Shown: piece by piece, positions 41,319 through 49,346 of the stretch
How the letters are laid out: each line of letters starts with the position of its first letter
Numbering within the stretch: the first letter of the stretch is position 1
Assembly: GCF_017876625.1 (NCBI RefSeq)
Contig: NZ_JAGIOH010000001.1
Location: forward strand, 6,655,501 to 6,719,500
Direction of reading: 5' to 3'
From: Streptomyces syringium
Lineage (GTDB): Bacteria; Actinomycetota; Actinomycetes; Streptomycetales; Streptomycetaceae
Length of the DNA stretch: 64,000 bases
Made by a program: the position numbers and the translations under genes
The notes under the pieces: generated by a model
Told to the model about the DNA's origin: nothing
Databases searched by the model: none
What the model saw: only the letters and a program-made list of their open reading frames with translations

Positions 41319-41363
41319 GCCTGTCCGGCGTTTGAGGACCGGGGTCCGGGGCGGAGCCCCGGT
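41319..41363. repeat. Streptomyces intergenic repeat element
   Basis: GCCTGTCCGGCGTTTGAGGAC followed by CGGGGTCCGGGGCGGAGCCCC (hairpin-forming) is the dispersed Streptomyces intergenic element. It sits in the 112-bp gap between the GH5 stop and the GH85 start. It could reduce read-through or alter mRNA stability inside the operon. Confidence 0.75.
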
Positions 41364-41413
41364 AACGGGAAGGGGCGGGGCTGGGGAAGAGAACCCCGCA
41401 CGGCCACCGCCTC

Positions 41414-42652
41414 CTACCGCACCTGATCCACCGTCAATACCTCCGTGATCCCCCGACCGGCCAGATACCCGAGGTCCCCCGCCCGCTGCGAGAGCACCGA
41501 AGCCGGCCGCCCCCCGCCGGAGGCAAGCCGCATCCACGCCTCGAAATACGCGCCCCCCGGCGAGCACACCGAGCGGTAGGGCGCGCCCTCCTCCGCACCC
41601 GCGTCCACGACCAGGGCGGTCCGGCGGGGTTCCGCGGGGCGGCCGCTCCCGAGCCAGGTGCGGATGATCCTGGCGATCACCTCACCGGCGGGTTTGATCC
41701 GGCGGTCGTTGGTGAACAGTCCGAGGCCGTATTCCAGCTCGGGGAAGTCCGCCAGCGCGCGGTCCACATCGTGCGAGCACCACCAGGTGATGCCCCAGAG
41801 GTCCGGGCAGTCCAGCGCGTTGCGGACGGTCGCCTCGGTGAAGGCGGCCGCGTGGCCGGGCGGGACGTGCGGTGCGGGCGCGCCGACCTCCTGGAGCCAG
41901 ACCGGCCGGGCGGGGTCCACCGCCCAGGCCTTGGACAGCTCGATGAGATACGCGGCGTGCTGCTCGGTGGCCGTCCCGGCGTGGCCGTGGCGCTGTGCGG
42001 TGCCGTTGAAGACCCAGGAGTGCACGGCGGTCATCGCACCGAGGCGGGCCGAGTGGGCGGGGGTGAAGGGGTGCGCGCCGTCGTACCAGGCGGCGTCGTA
42101 CGAGGCGTGCAGATGGGGCCGGCCGGGCGCGCCCTTCTCGCAGGCGTCGAGCATCCGCCGCAGCCAGTGGCCCGCCTGGACGGGGTCGGCCCGGTCGGGG
42201 TCCGGGTGCGGGTCACCGGAGAACTGATTGATCTCGTTGCCGACCGTCATCCCCAGGAAGTGGGGCCGGTCGGCGAGGGCGGCGGCGAGCACCCGCAGAT
42301 ACTCCGCCTGCGCCTCGATCACGTCCGGGTCGGTGAACAGGTTCCGGCGGTGCCAGGTCGTCGTCCAGGCGGGCAGGAAGTCGAAGCTGGAGAGGTGGCC
42401 CTGCAGCCCGTCGACGTTGACGTCGAGCCCGCGCTCGCCGGCCGCGTCCACGAGCCGGACCAGCTGCTCGACCGCCTTCGGCCGGATCAGGGTGCGATTG
42501 GGCTGGAAGACCGGCCAGAGCGGGAAGACCCGGATGTGGTCCAGACCGAGGGCGGCGATCTGGTCCAGGTCGGCCCGGATGTCGTCGAGGTCGAAGTCGA
42601 GCCAGTGGTGGAACCAGCCCCGGGAGGGCGTGTAGTTGACGCCGAAGCGCAT
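41414..42652 (-). CDS. GH5_18-like beta-mannosidase
   Basis: This 412-residue TIM-barrel glycoside hydrolase has no signal peptide. The N-terminus MRFGVNYTPSRGWFHHWLDF and LDHIRVFPLWPVFQPNRTLI resemble the subfamily GH5_18 enzymes. Bifidobacterial members cleave the Man-beta-1,4-GlcNAc disaccharide left when N-glycans have been trimmed. The acid/base Glu lies in FLGMTVGNEINQFSGD, and the nucleophile Glu is probably in RPVWLQEVGAPAPHVP. The ATG at 42650-42652 follows AAGGGAC. Its place in an operon with GH85 and GH38 supports the proposed substrate. Another GH5 activity cannot be excluded from the sequence alone. Confidence 0.8.
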   Translation of the reverse strand: MRFGVNYTPSRGWFHHWLDFDLDDIRADLDQIAALGLDHIRVFPLWPVFQPNRTLIRPKAVEQLVRLVDAAGERGLDVNVDGLQGHLSSFDFLPAWTTTWHRRNLFTDPDVIEAQAEYLRVLAAALADRPHFLGMTVGNEINQFSGDPHPDPDRADPVQAGHWLRRMLDACEKGAPGRPHLHASYDAAWYDGAHPFTPAHSARLGAMTAVHSWVFNGTAQRHGHAGTATEQHAAYLIELSKAWAVDPARPVWLQEVGAPAPHVPPGHAAAFTEATVRNALDCPDLWGITWWCSHDVDRALADFPELEYGLGLFTNDRRIKPAGEVIARIIRTWLGSGRPAEPRRTALVVDAGAEEGAPYRSVCSPGGAYFEAWMRLASGGGRPASVLSQRAGDLGYLAGRGITEVLTVDQVR

Positions 42653-42682
42653 ACGGATGTCCCTTCGGGCGGGAGAGCGTGG

Positions 42683-43516
42683 TCAGCCCTTGACGGCGCC
42701 TTCGCCGACCCCGCGGAAGAAGTACCGCTGGAGACAGGCGAACATCACCAGGAGCGGGGCGACCGCGATGACGGTGCCGGCGGCGACCAGCCGCGGATTC
42801 TGCTGGAACGTGCCGTGCAGGAAGTTCAGGCCGACGGTCAGCGTGAAGTTGTCCGAGTCGGAGAGGACGATCAGCGGCCACAGGAAGTCGTCCCACGCCC
42901 CCATGAAGGCGAAGATCGCGACGACGGCGAGGGTGCCCCGGACCGACGGCAGGGCGACGCGGACGAACCGCTGCCAGACGTTAGCCCCGTCGATGACGGC
43001 CGCTTCCTCGATCTCGTAGGGGAGGTTCGCGAAGGCGTTGCGCATCAGCAGCACATTGAGCGCGCCGATGGCACCGGGCAGCACGACGGCGATCAGGGTG
43101 TCGTTGAGCTGGAGGTCGCGCATCATGGTGAACTGTGCGATGACGATGGACTCCAGGGGTACCAGCAGCGCCGCCACGAAGGCGAGCCCCGCGATCCTGC
43201 GGCCCCGGAACCGCAGCCGGGCCAGCGCGTATCCGGCCAGCGAGGCGCCGACGACATTGGTGACGACGTTCGCGGCCGCGACCTGCAGCGAGTTCAGGGC
43301 GTAGCGCCAGACCGGGATGATGTCCGCCACGCCGGCGTAGTTGTCCAGGGTCGGTTGCTCGGGGAGGAGGTTCGGCGGATAGGCGTAGATGTCCTCGGTG
43401 GTGCTCTTGAGCGAGGTCGACAGCTGCCAGAGGAACGGGCCGACGGTGACGGCCAGGACACCGAGCATCAGCAGATAGCGCAGCGCCTTCTCCCAGGCGC
43501 TCGTCCGGGTCGTCAT
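42683..43516 (-). CDS. Sugar ABC transporter permease (MalG-like)
   Basis: This 277-residue inner-membrane permease of carbohydrate importers has six hydrophobic helices, starting with YLLMLGVLAVTVGPFLWQLS. The ABC-binding EAA loop is EIEEAAVIDGANVWQRFVRV. It pairs with the MalF-like protein, whose stop overlaps its start (ATGA, 43513-43516). It lies 30 bp upstream of the beta-mannosidase gene. As in most Streptomyces sugar importers, no ATPase gene is present; the shared ATPase MsiK is expected to energise it. Confidence 0.9.
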   Translation of the reverse strand: MTTRTSAWEKALRYLLMLGVLAVTVGPFLWQLSTSLKSTTEDIYAYPPNLLPEQPTLDNYAGVADIIPVWRYALNSLQVAAANVVTNVVGASLAGYALARLRFRGRRIAGLAFVAALLVPLESIVIAQFTMMRDLQLNDTLIAVVLPGAIGALNVLLMRNAFANLPYEIEEAAVIDGANVWQRFVRVALPSVRGTLAVVAIFAFMGAWDDFLWPLIVLSDSDNFTLTVGLNFLHGTFQQNPRLVAAGTVIAVAPLLVMFACLQRYFFRGVGEGAVKG

Positions 43517-44415
43517 CGGTCCTCCTTGCGGTCGGCCCGCAGGACCAGCAGCATCAGCAGCAGCGCGATGGTGAAGACGACGAGGGAGAGGGCGGAGGCG
43601 TAGCCGACACGCCCGTTCAGCCCCGTGCCGGTCCGCTGGACGAGCATGACGAGCGTGGTGTCCTGCCCGGCCGGCCCGCCGGTGGGCCCGGCCAGCAGGT
43701 GGACCTCGGCGAAGACCTTGAACGCGGACACCGACGACAGGGCGCCGACCAGCACCATCGTGGAGCGCACCGCCGGGACCGTGACGCTGACGAAGCGGCG
43801 CAGCGCGCCGGCCCCGTCGACAGCGGCGGCCTCGTGCAGCTCACGGGGCACGTTCGCGAGCGCCGCCAGGTAAATGATCATGTAGTAGCCGAGGCCCCGC
43901 CACACGGTCAGGGCCATGGCGCTGAGCAGCAGCAGCCATTCGTCGCCGAGGAAGGCGACCGGTCCCGCTCCGAGGAAGCGCAGGATGCCGTTGAGCAGGC
44001 CGCGGTCGTCCAGCATCCAACCCCAGATCAGGGCCACCACGACGACGGAGGCGACGACCGGGGTGTAGAAGGCGGAGCGGAAGAAGGTGACGCCGGGGAG
44101 CTGTTTGTGGACCAGCAGGGCGAGCAGCAGCGGCAGCAGCACGGTGAAGGGCACGACGAGCAGGACGTACAGACCGCTGTTGCGCAGGGCGACCCAGAAC
44201 TGTTCGTCTTCCAGCATGTCCTGGAAGTTCCGCAGGCCCACCCAGGTGCCGGGGGTGAGCGTGCGCGCGTCGGTGAACGCCTTGTGGACGGTGGTGAGGA
44301 AGGGGTACAGATTGAACGCGGCGACGATGCCGAGGCCGGGCAGCAGGAACAGCCAGGGGCTGACGGCCCGGTGCGTGCGGGCCCGGGAGGCCGGTCGCCT
44401 CGAGTGCCGGTCCAC
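43513..44415 (-). CDS. Sugar ABC transporter permease (MalF-like)
   Basis: This 300-residue permease of the carbohydrate uptake ABC family begins VSPWLFLLPGLGIVAAFNLY, the first of six helices. It carries the EAA motif in ELHEAAAVDGAGALRRFVSV, which contacts the ATPase. The GTG start (44413-44415) lies 7 bp after the binding-protein stop. Together with the MalG-like protein and the lipoprotein it forms an importer, here probably for mannose-rich oligosaccharides released by the GH85 enzyme. Confidence 0.9.
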   Translation of the reverse strand: MDRHSRRPASRARTHRAVSPWLFLLPGLGIVAAFNLYPFLTTVHKAFTDARTLTPGTWVGLRNFQDMLEDEQFWVALRNSGLYVLLVVPFTVLLPLLLALLVHKQLPGVTFFRSAFYTPVVASVVVVALIWGWMLDDRGLLNGILRFLGAGPVAFLGDEWLLLLSAMALTVWRGLGYYMIIYLAALANVPRELHEAAAVDGAGALRRFVSVTVPAVRSTMVLVGALSSVSAFKVFAEVHLLAGPTGGPAGQDTTLVMLVQRTGTGLNGRVGYASALSLVVFTIALLLMLLVLRADRKEDR

Positions 44416-44422
44416 GAGCCCG

Positions 44423-45721
44423 TCAGCCCTGCTTCAGGAGCTTGTCGCTCCGCTCCGCGGCGTCGTCGAGCGCCTGCCGGGGTGACTTCTTGCCCTGGAG
44501 GGCCTTGGCCACTTCGTTCTTGAGGACGACCTTCATCTCGTCGCTCATCACGACGGGTGTGTAATTGACCGCGCCTTTCAGCAGTTTCGCCGAGGCGACC
44601 CGGACGCGGCCCTCGTCGGTCCCGTCGTGCTCGGTCCAGTACGGGTCCCGCAACGATCCCTTGGTGCTGGGGAAGACGGCGACCTGGTGGGCGAAGGCCT
44701 CCTGGTTCTTCCGGTCGGTGACGAAGCGGGCGAAGGCGATGGCTGCCGCCTTGTGGTCGCTCCGGTTGTTGACGGCCAGGCCCATGACGTACATGTTGGG
44801 CTTGCCGGTGTTGTTGGGCGCGTCGGTGATCCCGAGGTTCTTGTACAGGCTCGGTGCGTTCTTCTTGAAGGTCTCCAGGTCGTGGGCGCCGCCCGGATTC
44901 ATGGCGACCTTCTGTTCCAGGAATTTCTGGCCGGACTTCTCCGGGGTGTTGGTGAGCGCCTGCGCGTCGAGCGCGCCGTGGTCGTAGAGCTGTTTGTACT
45001 TGGTCAGCAGCTCGACGCCCTTCGGTTCGTTGTAGGTGAACCGGGTGGCGTCGTCGTTCATCAGCTTGACGCCGTAGCGGCCGAAGTCCTCGATGGACGG
45101 GGTCCCCGCGAGCGTCGCGGTCTTCCCGCCGGAGTGCCGTGCCATCGTCTCGGCGGCGGCGAACAGCTCGTCGTAGCTCTTCGGCGGCTTCTCGGGGTCG
45201 AGTCCGGCCTGCCGGAAGAGAGCCTTGTTGTAGAAGAGCGGACCGGTGTTGAGGTACCAGGGGAAGGCGTACGAACCCCCCAGCCCGGGCAGGGCGTTGC
45301 CCTGCCAGGCCTCCGGGGTGTATTCGCCCTTGAGCTCCGCGGTGACCTTCTCCTTGTCCAGGTTCATCAGCAGCCCGGCCTTGGCCAGCGGATAGGACAG
45401 GTCCGGCGAGACGTTGACGACGTCGGGCAGGGTGCCGGCCCCGGCGTCGGCGCTGAGCTTTTGCGCGTAGTTCTCCGCGGGCTGGTCGAGCCATCTGACC
45501 TTGACGTCCGGATGCTGCCGCTGGAACTCCCCGACCAGGCCGTTGAAGTAGTCCTTGAATTTCGCCCGCAGGTTCCACGTCTGGAAGGTGATCTCACCCG
45601 CGACCTTTCCGTCGGCGCGGGACCCGCCGTCGGTGTCCGTACCCGAGCCGCACGCGGAGAGAGCCAGGACGGCGGCGAGGAGGGGCGCGGTGGTGACGGC
45701 TGCTCTACGAGAGGCGGTCAT
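44423..45721 (-). CDS. Sugar ABC transporter substrate-binding lipoprotein
   Basis: This 432-residue extracellular solute-binding protein (family 1) has a signal peptide ending in AAVLALSAC, a lipobox that anchors it to the membrane. The mature protein shows EITFQTWNLRAKFKDYFNGL and VKVRWLDQPAENYAQKLSAD, typical of oligosaccharide-binding proteins. The segment FPWYLNTGPLFYNKALFRQA lies where such proteins contact the sugar. It starts at ATG 45719-45721 behind AAGGAG. It is the first gene of the operon binding protein-MalF-MalG-GH5-GH85-GH38 and lies directly downstream of two LacI-type operators. Its ligand is probably N-glycan oligosaccharide, judged from the hydrolases. Confidence 0.9.
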   Translation of the reverse strand: MTASRRAAVTTAPLLAAVLALSACGSGTDTDGGSRADGKVAGEITFQTWNLRAKFKDYFNGLVGEFQRQHPDVKVRWLDQPAENYAQKLSADAGAGTLPDVVNVSPDLSYPLAKAGLLMNLDKEKVTAELKGEYTPEAWQGNALPGLGGSYAFPWYLNTGPLFYNKALFRQAGLDPEKPPKSYDELFAAAETMARHSGGKTATLAGTPSIEDFGRYGVKLMNDDATRFTYNEPKGVELLTKYKQLYDHGALDAQALTNTPEKSGQKFLEQKVAMNPGGAHDLETFKKNAPSLYKNLGITDAPNNTGKPNMYVMGLAVNNRSDHKAAAIAFARFVTDRKNQEAFAHQVAVFPSTKGSLRDPYWTEHDGTDEGRVRVASAKLLKGAVNYTPVVMSDEMKVVLKNEVAKALQGKKSPRQALDDAAERSDKLLKQG

Positions 45722-45829
45722 GGCCGGATGAGCTCCTTCGATCGGGCCGGACAGGGGCCTTGAAGCCGGGAGGAGGCAGATCAAAACCTGCACCCGCCAA
45801 GGGAGTTGCGTCAATACTTACGCCGCGAC

Positions 45830-45867
45830 CTAATGCGCTTTAGTGTGGTGGTGCTCAAGCGCTTTAG
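45830..45867. promoter_or_regulatory. Two tandem LacI-type operators
   Basis: CTAATGCGCTTTAG (45830-45843) and CTCAAGCGCTTTAG (45854-45867) are 14-bp near-palindromes with a central GCGC, each with a single mismatch between arms. Their centres are 24 bp apart. They lie between the divergent sugar operon and the LacI gene and match the form of LacI-family sites, whose central CG is contacted by the hinge helix. They probably bind the adjacent regulator. Confidence 0.78.
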
Positions 45868-45907
45868 GTGACAGCTCCGCCGGTGCGGGCGGGGCAGAGG
45901 GAGAACC

Positions 45908-47008
45908 ATGCGCCGTACGCCCGCCCGCCGCCCGACGATGAAGGACATCGCACGCCGCGCGGGCGTCTCGGAGAGCGCCGTGTCCTTCGCGCTCAACGAC
46001 CGGCCGGGCGTCTCCGCGGCCACCCGCGACCGGGTCCGGCGCGTCGCCGAGGAGCTCGGCTGGCAGCCCAGCACCGCCGCCCGCGCCCTGTCCGGCGAGG
46101 GATCCGCCACGGTCGGGCTCGTCCTGGCGAGGCCCGCGCGCACGCTCGGCGTCGAGTCCTTCTTCCTCCAACTCGTCTCCGGGGTGCAGGAAGCGCTCGC
46201 GGTGCGCCGGCTCGGCCTGCTCTTCCAGGTCGTCGAGGACCTCGACGCCGAGTGCGCGGTCTACCGCCGCTGGTGGGCCGAGCGCCGGGTGGACGGCCTG
46301 CTCGTCGTCGACCCCCGCGACGACGACCCCCGACCCGCGCTCCTCGACGGACTCGGCCTGCCCGCCGTGGTCATCGGCGCCCTGGACGGCGTCGGCGAAG
46401 GCCCGCACGGCGCGATCTCCAACCTCTGGGCCGACGACACCGGCGGAATGGCGTCCATCGTCGGCCACCTGTACGACCTGGGACACCGCCGTATCGTGCA
46501 CATCGCCGGACTGCCCGAACTCGCCCACACCCGGCGCCGGATCGACTCCCTGCGCACCGAGGCCGACCGCCGTGCCCTGCCGGACGTCGTCTCCGTGACG
46601 ACCGACTACTCCGACGCGCAGGGCGCCGCCGCCACCCGCCGCGTCCTCGCCGCCGCGCACCCGCCCACCGCGATCGTCTACGACAACGACGTGATGGCGG
46701 TCGCCGGGCTCGCCGTCGCCGCCGAGCGCGACGTGTCCGTACCGCGCCAACTCTCCATCGTCGCCTGGGACGACTCGGTGCTCTGCCGCAACACCCACCC
46801 CGCGCTGACCGCGCTGGCCCGGGACACGGCGGGCTTCGGCAGACGGGCGGCCGAGCAGCTGATCGCGCTGCTCGACGGGGGACCGGCCCGCCGGGTGCGG
46901 GACGTGGCGCCACGGCTCGCCGCCCGGAAGTCCACCGCGCCGCCGCCGCTGCCGCACCCCGCCCGGCCGGAGGACGTCCCTGACTCCCCGGCCCGCCGGA
47001 GCGAGTGA
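45908..47008 (+). CDS. LacI-family regulator of N-glycan operon
   Basis: This 366-residue LacI-family repressor has the N-terminal HTH MKDIARRAGVSESAVSFALN (residues 11-30). The hinge is QPSTAARALSGE, where the usual Leu-Ala pair would insert at the central CpG of the operator. A periplasmic-binding-protein-like sensor domain follows, with DGLLVVDPRDDDPRPALLDG, HRRIVHIAGLPELAHTRRRI and WDDSVLCRNTHPALTALARD. It starts at ATG 45908 behind GGGAG. It is divergent from the sugar operon and 41 bp from the nearer operator, so it probably represses both. The inducer is likely a mannose-containing sugar. The C-terminus carries a Pro/Arg-rich tail. Confidence 0.9.
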   Translation: MRRTPARRPTMKDIARRAGVSESAVSFALNDRPGVSAATRDRVRRVAEELGWQPSTAARALSGEGSATVGLVLARPARTLGVESFFLQLVSGVQEALAVRRLGLLFQVVEDLDAECAVYRRWWAERRVDGLLVVDPRDDDPRPALLDGLGLPAVVIGALDGVGEGPHGAISNLWADDTGGMASIVGHLYDLGHRRIVHIAGLPELAHTRRRIDSLRTEADRRALPDVVSVTTDYSDAQGAAATRRVLAAAHPPTAIVYDNDVMAVAGLAVAAERDVSVPRQLSIVAWDDSVLCRNTHPALTALARDTAGFGRRAAEQLIALLDGGPARRVRDVAPRLAARKSTAPPPLPHPARPEDVPDSPARRSE

Positions 47009-47027
47009 CGACACCCTGGTCGATTCC

Positions 47028-47041
47028 TTAGCGACCGCTTA
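47028..47041. promoter_or_regulatory. Near-palindrome upstream of oxidoreductase operon
   Basis: TTAGCGACCGCTTA is a 6-2-6 dyad with one mismatch and directly abuts TAGTAT, a possible -10 element. It is 47 bp upstream of the start at 47089. Its form recalls operators of TetR-type regulators of acyl-CoA genes. No such regulator is encoded next to it. Confidence 0.45.
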
Positions 47042-47088
47042 GTATGCGAGCGGCGTGACGCTGCCCCCTACCCCTCGTGGAGGTCTTG

Positions 47089-48081
47089 GTGAAGGCATGG
47101 CGAGTGCACGAGAACGGCGAACCGCGTGAGGTGATGCGCCTCGACGACGTGCCGGACCCGTCCCCCGGCCCCGGTGAGCTCCTCGTGCGGATCCGGGCGG
47201 CGAACGTCAACTTCCCCGACGCGCTGCTGTGCCGGGGGCAGTACCAGGTCCGGCCCCCGCTGCCCTTCACCCCCGGCGTCGAGGTGTGTGCCGAGATCCT
47301 CGCCCTCGGCGACGGCGCCGAGGGCGAGATCGGCGCCCGCGTCCTCGCCCAACCCGCCCTGCCTGCCGGAGGGTTCGCGGAACAGGCGGTCGTCGCGTCC
47401 CGCACCGTCCTGCCCGCCCCCGCGGCGCTGGACGACGCCGAGGCCGCCGCCCTGCACATCGGCTACCAGACCGGCTGGTTCGGCCTGCACCGCCGCGCCC
47501 GGCTCCGCGGCGGCGAGACCCTCCTCGTGCACGCGGCGGCGGGCGGCGTGGGCAGCGCGGCCGTCCAGCTCGGCAAGGCCGCCGGGGCCACCGTCATCGG
47601 CGTCACCGGCGGACCGGAGAAGGCACGCGTGGCCCGTGAGCTCGGCTGTGACCTCGTCCTCGACCGCCGGGCCGACGACGTGGTCGCGGCCGTCAAGGAG
47701 GCCACCGGCGGGCGCGGAGCGGACGTCGTCTACGACCCGGTCGGCGGCGACACCTTCACCCGGTCGACCAAGTGCGTCGCCTTCGAGGGACGCATCGTGG
47801 TCGTCGGCTTCGCGAGCGGCACCATCCCCACCCCGGCGCTGAGCCACGCCCTCGTCAAGAACTACACGATCCTCGGCCTGCACTGGGGCCTGTACAACGC
47901 CAAGGACCCCGGCGCCGTCCGCGCCTGCCACGAGGAGCTGGGCGCGCTCGCCGAGCAGGGCGCGATCAAGCCGCTCGTCAGCGAACGGGTCCCCCTCGAC
48001 CAGGCCGCCGACGCCGTCCAGCGCGTCGCCGACGGCACGACCACCGGCCGGATCGTCGTCGTCCCGGAGACGGCCCGATGA
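47089..48081 (+). CDS. NADPH:quinone oxidoreductase-like MDR protein
   Basis: This 330-residue zinc-free medium-chain dehydrogenase/reductase of the quinone oxidoreductase group has NADPH-binding HAAAGGVGSAAVQLGKAAGA (residues 155-174). LLVRIRAANVNFPDALLCRG is in the N-terminal catalytic domain, and GADVVYDPVGGDTFTRSTKC follows. The cysteines that bind structural zinc in alcohol dehydrogenases are missing. I place the start at GTG 47089 because GGAGG lies 5 bp upstream. The upstream GTG at 47077 would put the ribosome site inside the coding sequence. It overlaps the following acyl-CoA dehydrogenase (ATGA, 48078-48081) and is the first gene of a three-gene operon probably for fatty-acyl or terpenoid CoA oxidation. 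Confidence 0.85.
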   Translation: MKAWRVHENGEPREVMRLDDVPDPSPGPGELLVRIRAANVNFPDALLCRGQYQVRPPLPFTPGVEVCAEILALGDGAEGEIGARVLAQPALPAGGFAEQAVVASRTVLPAPAALDDAEAAALHIGYQTGWFGLHRRARLRGGETLLVHAAAGGVGSAAVQLGKAAGATVIGVTGGPEKARVARELGCDLVLDRRADDVVAAVKEATGGRGADVVYDPVGGDTFTRSTKCVAFEGRIVVVGFASGTIPTPALSHALVKNYTILGLHWGLYNAKDPGAVRACHEELGALAEQGAIKPLVSERVPLDQAADAVQRVADGTTTGRIVVVPETAR

Positions 48082-49346
48082 GCGGCCCGGTGACCTCGCG
48101 AACGGACGCAACAGCCGCCGGGCCGAACGGGGGGAAGCAGGCGACCGCCATCGACGCCGACGCCCTGCGCCGCCGCGTCGCGGACCTGCTCGCCGCGCAC
48201 GACCCCGCCACCACCGACCGCCTCGACTTCCTCCGCGCCCGCTTCGACGCCGGGCTCGCCTGGATCCACTTCCCCGAAGGCCTCGGCGGGCTCGGCGCAC
48301 CGCGCGCCCTCCAACAGGTCGTGGACCAGGCCCTGGAGGCCGCGGGAGCGCCCGACAACGCCCCCCGCCGGATCGGCATCGGCCTCGGCATGGCCGCCCC
48401 CACCCTCCTGCGCCACGGCACCGACGCACAGCGCCGGCGGTTCCTCCGCCCCTTGTGGACCGGTGAGGAGGTGTGGTGCCAGTTGTTCAGCGAACCCGGC
48501 GCCGGCTCCGACCTCGCCGCCCTCGCCACCCGCGCCACCCGGGACGGCGACGGCGACGGGAAGGGGGCCGGCTGGATCGTCGACGGCCAGAAGGTGTGGA
48601 CGTCCCAGGCGCATCTCGCCCGCTGGGGCATCCTCCTCGCCCGGACCGATCCGGACCTGCCCAAACACCGTGGCATCACCTACTTCGTCTGCGACATGAC
48701 CGACCCCGGCGTGGACGTGCGGCCGCTGCGCCAGATCACCGGTGAGGCCGAGTTCAACGAGGTGTTCCTGACCGGGGTGCGGATCCCCGACACCCACCGC
48801 CTCGGCGAGGTCGGCGAGGGCTGGCAGGTCGCCCGGACCACCCTCATGAACGAGCGGGTGGCCATCGGCGGCGCCCGGGTGCCCCGCGAGAGCGGCATGA
48901 TCCGCCTCGTCGCCGACACCTGGCGCCGCCGGCCCGAACTGCGCACCCACGACCTCCACCAGCGGCTGCTGAGGCTGTGGGTGGACGCCGAGGCCGCCCG
49001 GCTGACCGCCGAGCGCCTCGGCCGCCGGCTCGCCCTCGGCCATCCGGGACCCGAGGGCTCGGGCATGAAACTGGCCTTCGCCCGCCTCAACCAGGAGATC
49101 AGCGGGCTGGAGGTGGAACTGCTGGCCGAGGACGGACTCGGCTACGACGACTGGACCCTGACCCGGCCCGAACTCGTCGACTTCACCGGCCGTGACGCGG
49201 GCTACCGCTATCTGCGCGCCAAGGGAAACTCCATCGAGGGCGGCACCTCGGAAGTCCTGCTCAACATCATCGCCGAGCGTGTGCTCGGTCTGCCGCCCGA
49301 GCCCCGCACCGACAAGGACGCCGCGTGGAAGGATCTGCCCCGATGA
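48078..49346 (+). CDS. Acyl-CoA dehydrogenase, large subunit type
   Basis: This 422-residue acyl-CoA dehydrogenase shows the family's middle beta domain: WCQLFSEPGAGSDLAALATR, GWIVDGQKVWTSQAHLARWG, and the FNEVFLTGVRIPD loop. It ends with SIEGGTSEVLLNIIAERVLG. The proximal sequence has an N-terminal acidic, Ala-rich extension before the first helix. It is translationally coupled to a second, shorter ACAD (ATGA, 49343-49346). The pair resembles alpha2beta2 heterotetrameric enzymes known from sterol side-chain degradation (FadE17/FadE18-like or ChsE type). A link to the steroid locus 20 kb away is possible but not shown. The substrate is unknown. Confidence 0.88.
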   Translation: MSGPVTSRTDATAAGPNGGKQATAIDADALRRRVADLLAAHDPATTDRLDFLRARFDAGLAWIHFPEGLGGLGAPRALQQVVDQALEAAGAPDNAPRRIGIGLGMAAPTLLRHGTDAQRRRFLRPLWTGEEVWCQLFSEPGAGSDLAALATRATRDGDGDGKGAGWIVDGQKVWTSQAHLARWGILLARTDPDLPKHRGITYFVCDMTDPGVDVRPLRQITGEAEFNEVFLTGVRIPDTHRLGEVGEGWQVARTTLMNERVAIGGARVPRESGMIRLVADTWRRRPELRTHDLHQRLLRLWVDAEAARLTAERLGRRLALGHPGPEGSGMKLAFARLNQEISGLEVELLAEDGLGYDDWTLTRPELVDFTGRDAGYRYLRAKGNSIEGGTSEVLLNIIAERVLGLPPEPRTDKDAAWKDLPR

